Assembly: GCF_000455345.1 (NCBI RefSeq)
Contig: NZ_HG315690.1
Coordinates: forward strand, 2,704,339 to 2,768,338
Direction of reading: 5' to 3'
Origin: Halopiger goleimassiliensis
GTDB lineage: Archaea; Halobacteriota; Halobacteria; Halobacteriales; Natrialbaceae
Length of the DNA: 64,000 nucleotides
Each line of letters starts with the position of its first letter. The first letter of the stretch is position 1. The notes beneath the pieces were generated by a model. The model was given only the letters and a program-made list of their open reading frames with translations. It did no database searches and was not told the DNA's origin. A program made the position numbers and the translations under genes. Below are positions 27,965-37,318 of the stretch, in pieces.

Positions 27965-28798
27965 ATGTACGCCATTTTGACGGACGACCGCGACCTCGCG
28001 CGGGCCGACGTCGGCGAGGTTACGCACTTCTTCGCCGAGTCCGTCGACGGGACGCGTCGCGAGCCCCTGGCCGGGACCGTCAACTCGGTCGCCTGCTGGG
28101 GGGATACGGCGGCGATACGGGAGACGCCGGACCGGGCCGCCGTCACAGCCGACGGCCGGCGGGCGACGCCCGAGACGGACGGCCACCACTGGGGGACGGT
28201 CTGTCCGACCGATCCCGACTACCGGGCGGGGCTGCTCGAGCGCCTCGAGCGGGTCGGTGCGGCCGGCGACGTTCGGTTGACGACGCTCGGGTTCCCCGGG
28301 TCGGCCTTCTGTCGTTGCGAGCGGTGCGAACGGACGTTCGCCGAAAGCGAGTACGACGATCGGAGCGCGTGGCGATCGGCCGTCGTCACCGAGTTCGTCG
28401 CCGACGCGAGCGACCGCGTCGCCGGTGACCTCCTGGCGACGCTGTACCCCGATCCCTACCCGGGCCACCTCCGCGAGCGCGCGGGGCTCGCTCCCGCCGC
28501 GCTCGCGCCACACGTCTCGGAGTTCGTCGTCCCGCTGTGTAGCCCCGGCTACGAGACGACCTACTGGGTCGAGACCCTGGCCCGGGGCTTCGCCGACGAA
28601 CTCGCCGATCTCGATGCCGAGCTGACGATCCAGCTATCCGCCGGGAACGTCGACGCCGACCGCCTCGCCGGGTTGACGCGCCGGCTCGAGCCGTACGCCG
28701 AGACGATCGTCTACGGAACGCATCCCGGCGACGAGGACGTGGTTCGCGACGCGATCCGCCGCGTCCGCGAGGGCGAGGCGGTTGCGACCCCTGCGTGA
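27965..28798 (+). CDS. Protein of unknown function, possible TIM-barrel hydrolase-like
   Basis: 277 residues from MYAILTDDRDLARADVG. It is soluble, without signal or membrane segments. The middle has TLGFPGSAFCRCERCERTF, a cysteine motif like that found on a loop of some glycoside-hydrolase-type (beta/alpha)8 proteins, and the C-terminus has LTIQLSAGNVDADRLAGLTR. An AT-rich stretch at 27935-27942 lies about 25 nt upstream, fitting a leaderless promoter. I do not know a closer family. Confidence 0.6.
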   Translation: MYAILTDDRDLARADVGEVTHFFAESVDGTRREPLAGTVNSVACWGDTAAIRETPDRAAVTADGRRATPETDGHHWGTVCPTDPDYRAGLLERLERVGAAGDVRLTTLGFPGSAFCRCERCERTFAESEYDDRSAWRSAVVTEFVADASDRVAGDLLATLYPDPYPGHLRERAGLAPAALAPHVSEFVVPLCSPGYETTYWVETLARGFADELADLDAELTIQLSAGNVDADRLAGLTRRLEPYAETIVYGTHPGDEDVVRDAIRRVREGEAVATPA

Positions 28799-28816
28799 CG
28801 AGGGTCGCGACGGCAC

Positions 28817-29173
28817 CTACAGAAACTCCCGAACCTCCGAGTACCACATGTCGTGGTAGTCGACGTGACCGATCCGGCGAGCGATGGCGACGGCGAGCGC
28901 GTGCCAGCACTGCTCGGTCGGGTCCTCGGGATCGAGATTGTACTCGCTGTCCTTGCAGGTACAGCCGCCGTCCTCGACGATGTACTCGTCCCGGTAGCCG
29001 ACCACGATCGTGAAGTCCTTGTAGGTCTTGACCCGACCCTCGCCGACGGCCTCGATGGCCCGTACCCCGCGGTCGCCGTGAACCTGCGTGATCCGCTCGA
29101 CGATCGCCGGCGTGAGTTCGCCCTCCTCCTCGAGGGCGGCCTGCCAGCGCTCGACGGGGTTCGGGTCCGACAC
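28817..29173 (-). CDS. SWIM zinc-finger protein
   Basis: 118 residues starting at a GTG (SDPNPVERWQAALEEEGEL); an upstream extension exists but the GTG sits about 25 nt after a TATA-like TTAAAATC (plus strand gttaaaat near 29195). The SWIM motif is CTCKDSEYNLDPEDPTEQCW followed by H: C-x-C, a spacer, C-x-H, as in DNA- or protein-binding SWIM fingers. It is convergent with the 27965 gene (18-nt gap). Haloarchaeal SWIM proteins are abundant and mostly uncharacterised. Confidence 0.8.
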   Translation of the reverse strand: MSDPNPVERWQAALEEEGELTPAIVERITQVHGDRGVRAIEAVGEGRVKTYKDFTIVVGYRDEYIVEDGGCTCKDSEYNLDPEDPTEQCWHALAVAIARRIGHVDYHDMWYSEVREFL

Positions 29174-29675
29174 GCCCAACCCTCTATCGCGAACCGTTAA
29201 AATCAGTTCGGGTGTCGGATTCGGCAGGTGTACGCGATTCAGCAACCGGGATGTGTAGACGATACCTCATATATGCGTATTGATCGGGATGGTCGTAGTG
29301 GATTGGTGTGGAACGAAGCGTCCTGCTATCGTGGACACGGGGAGTGGCCACGCCGCTCACGGCTCACTTCGTTCGCCGTTCGCCTTCTCGAGGAGTTCGC
29401 TTCGCTCACTCCTCGCCCTCCCCAGCCGACTCGCTCGCACGATATCGTCGGCCAGCCTCGCAGTCGCTCACGGGTCGCACTGCTCCCCGTTCGCGTTTCG
29501 AGGTGGTCCCGGAGGTCGCACTTCGCTTCGCTCGGCAGGTCGACAGCGCGCGCCACCGCAGAGAGATTGCTACGTACGAACCGGTAACTGAACGGCCTGG
29601 ACTGATCGTTGGAGATGCTCCCCCCTCGAGCGGGAGACCGCACCGTTTTTCGCCGGCTACCCGCGAGTAGGGCGT
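29174..29675. other. Intergenic repeat-bearing region between SWIM and trm1
   Basis: About 500 nt with no credible gene although several frames are open. It is full of short GC-rich words such as ttcgcttcgctc and ctcacggctcacttcg. The same words occur at 36.9-37.4 kb. These open frames give peptides such as RTANEVSRE, a sign of repeated non-coding DNA rather than protein. Confidence 0.6.
29356..29384 (+). repeat. Dispersed 29-nt repeat, copy A
   Basis: The 29 bases starting ctcacggctcacttcg match, on the opposite strand, bases 37111-37139 with one mismatch (28 of 29). Copies sit in two unrelated intergenic regions. Confidence 0.7.
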
Positions 29676-30791
29676 ATGCGCGTCACCGAGGGCACGGTCG
29701 AACTCGAGGTCCCCGGCGAGCAGACCGAGGGGGTCGAGGAGTCGGTCTTCTACAACCCGCGACAGGAACTGAACCGGGATCTGACGATCGCGACGCTGCG
29801 GGCATTTAGCGAGCGCGAGGAGCGCGCCGAGACCTACCTCGACGCGATGACCGCGAGCGGCGTCCGCGGCATCCGGGCCGCGGCGAACGGCTGGGACGTC
29901 ACCTGTTGCGACCTCGAGAGCGAGGCCGTCTCTCTCGCCCGCGAGAACCTCGATCGGAACGACCTCGAGGCCCGCGTCGAACACCGAAACGTCAACGCGC
30001 TCATGCACGACGAGGCGTTCGACGTGATCGACCTCGATCCCTACGGCTCGCCGATGCCGTTCGCCGACGCCGCGTTCGCCCGGTGTCGCGACCTCGTCTG
30101 CGTGACGGCGACCGACACCGCGCCGCTGTGTGGAGCCCACTTCGACAGCGGTATCCGCTCGTACTCGGCGACGCCTCGTAACACCGACTACCACCCCGAG
30201 ATGGGCGTCCGCATCCTGCTGTCGGCGCTGGCCCGCAGCGCGGCCCGCTTCGACGTCGGGGTCACGCCCCTGTTCACCCACGCGACCAGCCACTACGTCC
30301 GCACGTATCTCGAACTCGATCGAAAAGCCAGCGCGGCCGACGCCGCGGTCGACGAACTCGGCCACCTCTATCACTGCGAGGACTGTCTCTACCGGGAGAG
30401 CGACCCCGGTCTCGTGGCCGACCCACTGGAGCGGTGTCCGAACTGCGATGGGACCCGCCTGCTCACCGCGGGACCGGTCTGGCTCGGTCCCTACCGCGAC
30501 CCCGAGTTCGTCGCCGCGGTCCGCGAGGAGATTCCGGACGCGTTCGGCACCGCCGACGAGGCCCGGGACCTCTGTGACGCGTTGTGCGCGGAACTCGACG
30601 AGCCCACCCACTACGACCAGCACAAACTCTGCAAGAACTGGGGGCTGCCCGCGAACGCGATGGACGAGTTCCTCGCGGACCTCCGGGAGGCGGGCCACGC
30701 GGCCTCGAGCGCCCACTACGGCGGGACGACGTTCAAGACCGACGCCAACGTGGGTGAGATCCGCGCAGCGACTGAAGCCACGCTCGAGTGA
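29676..30791 (+). CDS. trm1: tRNA (guanine-26-N2) dimethyltransferase
   Basis: 371 residues. It has the Trm1 pattern: [14 protein letters not shown], then [20 protein letters not shown], the SAM motif [20 protein letters not shown], the catalytic-region [11 protein letters not shown], and the zinc-binding cysteines in [10 protein letters not shown] and RCPNCDGTR. It forms N2,N2-dimethyl-G26 in tRNAs using SAM. It is a complete, typical gene. It is not in an operon. Confidence 0.96.
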   Translation: MRVTEGTVELEVPGEQTEGVEESVFYNPRQELNRDLTIATLRAFSEREERAETYLDAMTASGVRGIRAAANGWDVTCCDLESEAVSLARENLDRNDLEARVEHRNVNALMHDEAFDVIDLDPYGSPMPFADAAFARCRDLVCVTATDTAPLCGAHFDSGIRSYSATPRNTDYHPEMGVRILLSALARSAARFDVGVTPLFTHATSHYVRTYLELDRKASAADAAVDELGHLYHCEDCLYRESDPGLVADPLERCPNCDGTRLLTAGPVWLGPYRDPEFVAAVREEIPDAFGTADEARDLCDALCAELDEPTHYDQHKLCKNWGLPANAMDEFLADLREAGHAASSAHYGGTTFKTDANVGEIRAATEATLE

Positions 30792-30843
30792 CGGCGAGAG
30801 ACGCGGTAGCCGGCCGAATCCGCGGCGACTCGCGGAACCCCGA

Positions 30844-31044
30844 TCACTCGTCGTCGGCGTAGAGCCGAACGAGTCCGCACTCGGGACAGCAGACGCCCCG
30901 TAGCTTCGCGCTGTTCGTGATTCCGAGCGTTCCCAGCAGTCCCTCACGACTGCCGGTCGTGATCCGCAGTCCCATCCCCTCACTGTCGTGAACGGGTACC
31001 GATTTCATCGTGACGCCACAGTCGGGGCAGCGTCGCTGATCCAT
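30844..31044 (-). CDS. 66-aa Zn-ribbon protein
   Basis: 66 residues from MDQRRCPDCGVTMKSVPVHD; a longer upstream frame is unlikely. Two CxxC pairs, C6/C9 and the CCPECG near the C-terminus, define a zinc ribbon with RITTGSREGLLGTLGITNSA between them. It is transcribed divergently from the YihY gene (93 nt between starts). Function unknown. Confidence 0.7.
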   Translation of the reverse strand: MDQRRCPDCGVTMKSVPVHDSEGMGLRITTGSREGLLGTLGITNSAKLRGVCCPECGLVRLYADDE

Positions 31045-31137
31045 ACCGACCGGTGGACGTGACAGCGAAAGAACGTACCGATTGCGGCGTCGATCGGTCG
31101 AACCCGGCGACCGCACCACCATGCCACAGCATGGCAT

Positions 31138-32466
31138 ATGCCACTGGCCCTCGTAGGGCGACGCGTGATCGACTACCGCCGCGGCGTCGCGTTCACGATG
31201 CGAGTGCTCGAGCTCGCACGGACCGAACAGCTCACGCTGCTGGCGGCCGGCGTCGCCTTCTACGGGTTCATCTCGCTCGTCCCGCTGTTGTTGCTCGGGC
31301 TGGGGATCGCCGCCTCGATCGGGGGCGAATCGCTCGCAGCCTGGCTCGTGGTAGCCGCCAGCGAAGTGCTGACGCCGGCCGCACAGGAACTGCTCGCCGA
31401 TACCGTCCTCGATCCGGCCGGCCGACAGGGCGCGACCGTCGTCGGGGCTATCGGGCTACTGTGGGGCTCGAGTCGCGTCCTCCAGGCGCTGGATCGCGCG
31501 TTCTCGCTGATCTACGGGACCGCGGGCTCGAAGTCCCTGCTCGACGCCGCCTGGGACGCGACGATCGTCTTCCTGGTGATCTCGCTCGGACTCGCCATCG
31601 TGGGCAGCCTCGAGGTGGCGATCCGGTTTCTCCCCCTGATCGCGCTCGGACCGTTCGGACCGGCCTTCGTCGTCTTCGGGCTGACGGTCACGTTCCTCCC
31701 GCTGTACGTCGTCTTCCCCGACGCCGACGTCGGCGTTCGCGAGGCGCTTCCCGGCACGATCCTGGCTGCCGTCGGCTGGTTCGTGTTGAGTCGCGCGTTC
31801 TCCATCTACACCGCCCTCGCCACCGAAAACGCGGTCTACGGCGCACTCGGAGCGGTCTTTCTCGTCCTCGTCTGGCTCTACGTCGGCGCGGTCGTCCTCC
31901 TCGTGGGAGCGGTCTGTAACGCCGTCCTCGCCGGCACTGAACTGGATCGGCAGCTACAAAGTCCCGGCGCTCGACAGATCCGACCAGAAGCGATGACTGA
32001 CGACGTCACGGGTGCCGACGACGGAGACGCGGACGACGGCACGGAGACGGACGCGGGCGGCGAGGCGCGCACGAGTGCGCGGACGCGGGACCGGGCCGAC
32101 GACCCCGAGGCCCTGCGCGAGGAGATCGAACGCCTCCGTGACCGCGTCGACTCCTTCGAAGACTCCGTCGAGCGACGCACCGTCCGGAAAGAGTCCCTCG
32201 AGAGCGAACTCAAACGCTACGTTCGTCGCCGGATCCGTCGCGGTCACGCCCGCGGCTGGGGCCCGTACCTCGTCTTGCTGTACGGCACGGCGATGACCAT
32301 CGCGGCGTTTTACTTCCTCAGCGGCGGGTGGGCGATTCTCGCGATGTTCACGATCTGGACCTCGACGCTCGGGGTGTACACGCTGATGGTGCTGTTCGGT
32401 GCCGGGATGACGTTGCTCGGTCTCCCCGGCCGGATCAGCGACTGGATCGGCGAACGACGCTCCTGA
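31138..32466 (+). CDS. YihY/BrkB-family membrane protein with extra C-terminal membrane domain
   Basis: 442 residues. Residues 1-~270 are the usual YihY/BrkB fold with about six membrane helices (LTLLAAGVAFYGFISLVPLL and WGSSRVLQALDRAFSLIYGT). Then come an acidic linker (~285-320), a coiled coil (ALREEIERLRDRVDSFEDSV), a basic patch (KRYVRRRIRRGHARGW) and two more membrane segments to the end. An in-frame ATG at 31993 begins MTDDVTGADDGD and could start a second protein. The YihY family was once called RNase BN by mistake; its role is unknown. Confidence 0.8.
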   Translation: MPLALVGRRVIDYRRGVAFTMRVLELARTEQLTLLAAGVAFYGFISLVPLLLLGLGIAASIGGESLAAWLVVAASEVLTPAAQELLADTVLDPAGRQGATVVGAIGLLWGSSRVLQALDRAFSLIYGTAGSKSLLDAAWDATIVFLVISLGLAIVGSLEVAIRFLPLIALGPFGPAFVVFGLTVTFLPLYVVFPDADVGVREALPGTILAAVGWFVLSRAFSIYTALATENAVYGALGAVFLVLVWLYVGAVVLLVGAVCNAVLAGTELDRQLQSPGARQIRPEAMTDDVTGADDGDADDGTETDAGGEARTSARTRDRADDPEALREEIERLRDRVDSFEDSVERRTVRKESLESELKRYVRRRIRRGHARGWGPYLVLLYGTAMTIAAFYFLSGGWAILAMFTIWTSTLGVYTLMVLFGAGMTLLGLPGRISDWIGERRS

Positions 32467-32634
32467 ACGCCCAACCCGTCACGTCGTCGCATCGCAGTAT
32501 CCCCCGCGTCGATCGGTCGTTTTTCGCCGCGGCGCTCGTCCGTCACACTGCTAGATCGCAGGAACGCTGTCGAACGTCCGAGACGAAACCGAACGGAGAG
32601 TCGAAGCGATCGGGAGCGGTCGAACAGCCAGCGC

Positions 32635-33990
32635 TCAGTAGGTCTCGAGGTAGCGGTCGAGTTCCCACTGAGAAACGTCGACGAGGTACTCTTCGAACTC
32701 CTGGCGCTTGGCCTCGACGAACTTGGGTGCGACGTGTTCACCCAGCGCATCGTAGACGACCTCGTCCTCCTCGAGGGCGTCGACGGCCTCGCCGAGGTTC
32801 GACGGCAGCGTGTCGATGCCGTACTCCTCGCGCTTCTGTTCGTCGAACTCGTAGATGTTCTCCCGGACCGGTTCGGGACAGTCGAGGCCGCTCTCGATGC
32901 CGTCGAGACCCGCGTGAATCATGACCGCGAGCGCGAGGTAGGGGTTACACGAGGGGTCCGGCGAGCGCAACTCGATGCGCGAGGCCGCGGGAACGCGGGC
33001 CGCGGGCTTGCGGATCAGCGCCGAGCGGTTGCGGTCGGACCAGGCGACGTAGACCGGTGCTTCGTAGCCCGGCACCAGCCGCTTGTAGCTGTTGACGGTG
33101 GGGTTGGCGACCGCCGTGATCGCCGGCGCGTGCTCGAGCACCCCTGCGAGGAACTGTTTGGCAGTCTCGCTCAGGTTGAACTCGTCCTCGTCGTCGTGGA
33201 AAGCGTTCTCGCCGTCCTCAGTGAACAGGGAGATGTGGGTGTGCATGCCCGACCCGTTGATCCGCGGGATCGGTTTCGGCATGAACGTCGCGTGGAGATC
33301 GTGCTGTGCGGCGATGGCACGGACGACCGTCCGGAACGTCGCGACGTTGTCCGCCGTCGAGAGCGCGTCGTCGTAGGTGAAGTTGATCTCGTGCTGACCT
33401 TCGGCGACCTCGTGGTGGGAGGCTTCGACGTCGAAGCCCATGTCCTCGAGGCCGTAGATGATGTCCCGGCGCACGTCCGAGGCGAGGTCCTTCGGCGCGA
33501 CGTCGAAGTAGCCGCCGGCGTCGTTTGTCTTGGTCGTCGCCGACCCCTCCTCGTCCTCCTCGAAGAGGAAGAACTCGGGTTCCGGCGCGGCGTTGATCGT
33601 GTAGCCCAGTTCCTCGGCGCGCTCGAGGGCGTTCTTGAGGACCCGACGCGGATCGCCCTCGAACGGCTCGCCCGTCGAGGTGTCGTAGACGTCACAGATC
33701 AGTCGACCCGCCGCGTTGCCGTCCTTCTGCCGCCAGGGCAGGATGGCGAACGTCTCCGGATCGGGGACCAGACGCATGTCCGACTCCTGGATCCGGACGA
33801 AGCCCTCGATCGAAGAACCGTCGAAGTAGATCCCCTCGGTGAACGCCTTCTCGGCCTGTCGTGCCGGAATCGAGACGTTTTTTACTGTCCCGAGAATATC
33901 AGTAAATTGAAGGCGTAGAAAATCAACATTATTTTCGTTTATCTCGGCAATTACCTCCTCTTCAGACGCTGTGAGCTGTTCGGTTGTCAT
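32635..33990 (-). CDS. glnA: Glutamine synthetase, type I
   Basis: 451 residues from [20 protein letters not shown]. It shows the beta-Grasp and catalytic domains of [52 protein letters not shown] and [18 protein letters not shown]. It condenses ammonia with glutamate using ATP. The first ~40 codons are distinctly AT-rich compared with the rest. It is divergent from lrp. Confidence 0.97.
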   Translation of the reverse strand: MTTEQLTASEEEVIAEINENNVDFLRLQFTDILGTVKNVSIPARQAEKAFTEGIYFDGSSIEGFVRIQESDMRLVPDPETFAILPWRQKDGNAAGRLICDVYDTSTGEPFEGDPRRVLKNALERAEELGYTINAAPEPEFFLFEEDEEGSATTKTNDAGGYFDVAPKDLASDVRRDIIYGLEDMGFDVEASHHEVAEGQHEINFTYDDALSTADNVATFRTVVRAIAAQHDLHATFMPKPIPRINGSGMHTHISLFTEDGENAFHDDEDEFNLSETAKQFLAGVLEHAPAITAVANPTVNSYKRLVPGYEAPVYVAWSDRNRSALIRKPAARVPAASRIELRSPDPSCNPYLALAVMIHAGLDGIESGLDCPEPVRENIYEFDEQKREEYGIDTLPSNLGEAVDALEEDEVVYDALGEHVAPKFVEAKRQEFEEYLVDVSQWELDRYLETY

Positions 33991-34027
33991 CTTTCTCGTC
34001 GTCGTTACCAAGCATCCGCCCTGCTAA

Positions 34028-34039
34028 AACAGTGCTGTT
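34028..34039. promoter_or_regulatory. Palindrome in the glnA/lrp intergenic region
   Basis: AACAG-TG-CTGTT has 5-bp perfect arms and sits 38-49 nt upstream of the glnA start, overlapping the likely glnA TATA region (cTAAAACA). It lies 77-88 nt upstream of lrp. This would suit an Lrp or nitrogen regulator. Symmetry and position are the only evidence. Confidence 0.35.
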
Positions 34040-34115
34040 CCGAGCAAATCTTCTCCTCCGGACCGAAATTGTATATTCGTAAATTTCTAAAGGCTCCACT
34101 GAGAGGTTTCAGGTG

Positions 34116-34580
34116 ATGACGTACGAAAATCTCGATGCAAAACTAGTGAATGCGCTTCTGGGTGACGGCCGTGCTAGCCTGCGGAGTCTCGCGGAAGAAC
34201 TCGACGTCTCCGTTACGACCGTCTCGAACCACCTCTCGGATCTCGAGGACGAGGGCGTGATCGATGGCTACACGCCGCGTATCGACTACGACGCCGTCGG
34301 CTACGACGTGACCGCGGTCATCCAGTTACAGGTCGAGGGCAACGCCTTGCCCGACATCACGGAGACGCTGCGCGAGCACCGTCAGATGATCTCGGTCTAC
34401 GAGGTCACCGGCGACTACGACGTGATCGCCATCGGCAAGTTCAAAGACACGGACGGGATGAACGACCAGATCAAGGCCCTGCTGACCGATCCGGACATCA
34501 AGGCCTCGAACACCAGCGTCGTACTGAACGCCGTCTCCGAGAACGAGCAGTTCGAGCTCGAGGTCGGCGACGACGCCTAA
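34116..34580 (+). CDS. lrp: Lrp/AsnC family transcription regulator
   Basis: 154 residues from [17 protein letters not shown]; a GTG one codon upstream is possible. An N-terminal winged helix ([20 protein letters not shown]) precedes an RAM/ligand domain ([20 protein letters not shown]). Divergent pairing with glnA is common in haloarchaea, and this regulator is thought to act on glnA. An AT-rich box (aaatttctaa) lies 26-35 nt upstream of the start. Confidence 0.93.
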   Translation: MTYENLDAKLVNALLGDGRASLRSLAEELDVSVTTVSNHLSDLEDEGVIDGYTPRIDYDAVGYDVTAVIQLQVEGNALPDITETLREHRQMISVYEVTGDYDVIAIGKFKDTDGMNDQIKALLTDPDIKASNTSVVLNAVSENEQFELEVGDDA

Positions 34581-34693
34581 TCGACCGCCCGTACGCTCCG
34601 TGCTGTGACCATCCGACGGGACGCAGCGACGACCCGTCGAATCGGGGATCCGGTTCGATCCGTGGGTGGGGCCTCGATCGATTCTCTTCGTCC

Positions 34694-36628
34694 TCACTGA
34701 CCGCCGTCGGCGAGCGCGTCGAGCGCCTCGTCGACGGTGCCGGCCTGTGCGTTCCACAGCGTCGCGTACCGGCCGCCGTCGTCGAGTAACTCCTCGTGAG
34801 TCCCCCGTTCGACGACCCGTCCGTCCTCGAGGACGAGGATCTCGTCCGCGTTTTTGATCGTCGAGAGCCGGTGTGCGATCGCGAGCGTCGTCCGTCCCTC
34901 CGTCAGGCGATCGATCGACTCCTGGATCAGCGCCTCGGTCTTCGTGTCGACGGCGCTGGTCGCCTCGTCGAGCAGGAGGACGTCCGGATCCGCGAGGACG
35001 GCCCGCGCGATGGCGATCCGCTGGCGCTGTCCGCCGGAGAGTTTCACGCCGCGTTCGCCGACGCGGGTCTCGTAACCGTCGGGTAGCTCCGTGACGAACT
35101 CGTGGGCCTGGGCCGCTTTGGCGGCTTCGCGGACGGCCTCGTCGGAGGCGTCGAACTGCCCGTAGCGGACGTTGTCCGCGATCGTTCCGTCGAAGAGGAA
35201 CGTGTCCTGACTGACGTAGCCGACCGACGAACGCAGCTCCGACAGCGAAACGTCACGGACGTCGTGTCCGTCGATCCGTACCGACCCTTCCTGTACGTCG
35301 TAGAGGCGCAACAGCAGTTTCACGAGCGTCGACTTCCCCGCGCCCGTCGGGCCGACGAGCGCGACCGTCTCCCCGGGTTCGGCCTCGAAGGAAACGTCCT
35401 CGATCACGGTCTCGTCGAACGCCGTCTCCGTCTCGTGGGCGGTCGCTCGCACCTCGCTGTCGGCGTAGCTGAACGTGACGTTCTCGTAGGCGACGTGCCC
35501 CTCGACGGGCTCGAGATCCGCGGGATCGTCGGGGTCGTCGACGTGGACCGGGATGTCCATCAGCCCGAAGATGCGCTCGCTCGAGGCCTTCGCGTTCTCG
35601 TACTGGTCGACGATGTTCGAGACCTCGGCGAGCGGGTCGACGATCCGCTGGGTCAACATCAGGAAGACGACGAAATCGCCCACCGACAGCGTCCCCGTCA
35701 GCGGCCCCGGCGCGGTGTCGGTCGTCAGCCACAACCCGCCTACGAGGAACGTCGCGGCGAACGCGATTCCGGCGAGCAACTCCATTCCGGGTCGGTAGAG
35801 GTAGCTCAGTTTCAACACGTCCATCGTCCGCCGAAACAGGTTCAGCGACGACTCCCGGACGCGGTCGAGTTCGTGGTCCTCGCTCGAAGTGGCCTTCGTC
35901 AGTCCCATGCCGGCGATGGCGTTCTCGAGGCGCGTGTTGAGCCGCGCCACCGCCGACCGCTGGCGGACGTACCGGGGTTCGGCGACGCGCATGAACCAGA
36001 GCGTAAACAGGACCATCGCCGGGACGGCGACCAGCGTCACGACCGCGAGTTGCCAGTTGAGGTAGCAGAGGACGGCCGCGATGCCCCCGACCATCACGAC
36101 GAGTCGGGCGGAGTTCATGACCGCGTTGTCGAGGAATCGCTCTAAGTTCTGGGTGTCGTTGTTGAGGACGGCCATGACCTCGCCGGTCTGTTTCTCGTCG
36201 AAAAAGCTCATGTCGAGCCGTTGCATCTTCCGGAAGCTGTCGACGCGAACGGTGTGCATCACGTCGTGGGCGAAGAGGTTGGCAGCGACGCCGTAGATCC
36301 AGGTAAAGACCGCGACCAGCACGAAGGCGACGGCGATCGCGACGATCGTAAACCAGAACTGGTCCAGTTGCTCGGTCGGGAGCCAGGCGTCGGGAACCAG
36401 CGGGAGTTCGAACGCCGCCGAGTCGGGTTCGGTAAACAGCGCGTCGATGGCGACCCCGAGCAACAGCGGCGGGACGAGACTCGCCATCCGCGCGACGAAA
36501 TTTGCGACCATCCCCACCGAAAACCAGCCCAGCCGCCCCGGCGCGTACTCGCGGAACAGCCGCCAGAGCGGCCGGTCGACGTCCTCACGATAGGCGTCAA
36601 ACGGCGTTTCGTCGTCGGTCGTACTCAC
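34694..36628 (-). CDS. ABC exporter (membrane plus ATPase half-transporter)
   Basis: 644 residues starting at GTG. The N-terminal ~330 residues hold six membrane helices of the ABC type-1 exporter fold. The ATPase domain has Walker A GPTGAGKS, the Q-loop YVSQDTFLFDGTIADNVRYG, signature LSGGQRQRIAIARA, and Walker B VLLLDEATSAVD. It would work as a homodimer exporting lipids, drugs or peptides; the substrate is unknown. A TATA-like box atataaac at 36651-36658 lies 23-30 nt before the start, fitting a leaderless promoter. Confidence 0.94.
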   Translation of the reverse strand: MSTTDDETPFDAYREDVDRPLWRLFREYAPGRLGWFSVGMVANFVARMASLVPPLLLGVAIDALFTEPDSAAFELPLVPDAWLPTEQLDQFWFTIVAIAVAFVLVAVFTWIYGVAANLFAHDVMHTVRVDSFRKMQRLDMSFFDEKQTGEVMAVLNNDTQNLERFLDNAVMNSARLVVMVGGIAAVLCYLNWQLAVVTLVAVPAMVLFTLWFMRVAEPRYVRQRSAVARLNTRLENAIAGMGLTKATSSEDHELDRVRESSLNLFRRTMDVLKLSYLYRPGMELLAGIAFAATFLVGGLWLTTDTAPGPLTGTLSVGDFVVFLMLTQRIVDPLAEVSNIVDQYENAKASSERIFGLMDIPVHVDDPDDPADLEPVEGHVAYENVTFSYADSEVRATAHETETAFDETVIEDVSFEAEPGETVALVGPTGAGKSTLVKLLLRLYDVQEGSVRIDGHDVRDVSLSELRSSVGYVSQDTFLFDGTIADNVRYGQFDASDEAVREAAKAAQAHEFVTELPDGYETRVGERGVKLSGGQRQRIAIARAVLADPDVLLLDEATSAVDTKTEALIQESIDRLTEGRTTLAIAHRLSTIKNADEILVLEDGRVVERGTHEELLDDGGRYATLWNAQAGTVDEALDALADGGQ

Positions 36629-36718
36629 TGGCGGCGAGTTTCGGTTCGAAATATAAACGGTCTCCGATGGCGGCAGTTCGTGAGGATTCTCGTGGCGACG
36701 CGCGGTTCCGGCACCGGC

Positions 36719-36859
36719 CTACCGGACGTACAGCACCATGATGCCGACCGCGAGCAGCAACAGCCCCCACCACAGCGAGTCGCCGGGGAGCACCTTCAAC
36801 ACGAGCGTGACGACGCCCGAGGAGATCAGGGACCAGCCGAACGTGGTTCGATATGCCAT
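36719..36859 (-). CDS. 46-aa membrane microprotein
   Basis: 46 residues from MAYRTTFGWSLISSGVVTLV to LYVR. Two short hydrophobic segments, or one bent hairpin, separated by LPGDSLWWG. A longer upstream frame runs through repeat DNA and is not believable. Codons fit. Function unknown; similar DUF-type microproteins are common in haloarchaea. Confidence 0.55.
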   Translation of the reverse strand: MAYRTTFGWSLISSGVVTLVLKVLPGDSLWWGLLLLAVGIMVLYVR

Positions 36860-37110
36860 GGGCGGCCTACCACGGCGGCGCAAAAAGGTTGTTGCCTTGC
36901 CACCTCGGCCGTCGTGAACGGCCCCTCTCGACCGGTTCCGACGGGCTCGAGTCGACGGCTGACGGGATCTCGAGTCCGAGGACGTACCGTAGTGGCGGAG
37001 CCGATTAGTGCAGAAATACGACGAAAACGCCGCTCGAGCGTCGGCGAGCGAGCGGTTCGAAGAACCCGAACGGTGCGCGGTTCGGAGCCGAAGGGCGAGA
37101 ACCGCGGGAT

Positions 37111-37139
37111 GGCGAACGGCAAACGAAGTGAGCCGTGAG
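37111..37139 (-). repeat. Dispersed 29-nt repeat, copy B (inverted relative to copy A)
   Basis: The reverse complement matches bases 29356-29384 with one mismatch in 29. The two intergenic copies are 7.7 kb apart in opposite orientation. Partial relatives occur nearby at 37223-37243 and 37382-37401. Confidence 0.7.
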
Positions 37140-37267
37140 CAACGCCGTTCACCGAGCGCGGCACGGTGTGGCGCGCTCGGGCCGACGAGCGACCAAGGCG
37201 CGGCGCTTCGCGCCGCGGGATAGCGAACGGCGCTAGCCGTGAGCCCGGGAGCGAGGAGTGCTTTTAT

Positions 37268-37318
37268 ACTAAATTTTGCCGAGGGCCGCCAAAGGCGGCC
37301 CGCAGAGGAAAATTTAGT
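37268..37318. repeat. 51-nt nested palindrome (AT outer arms, GC inner arms)
   Basis: The outer arms actaaatttt (37268-37277) and aaaatttagt (37309-37318) are perfect 10-bp complements. The inner arms gggccgcc (37283-37290) and ggcggccc (37294-37301) are perfect 8-bp complements around a 3-nt loop. It can fold as RNA or a cruciform. It lies 141 nt after the thermosome stop codon (on the minus strand) and may also be a dispersed element. Confidence 0.65.

Noticed and set aside
29406-30983. A 525-codon minus-strand frame over trm1 and the repeats
   Set aside because: Antisense to trm1, with Arg-rich composition and no domain.
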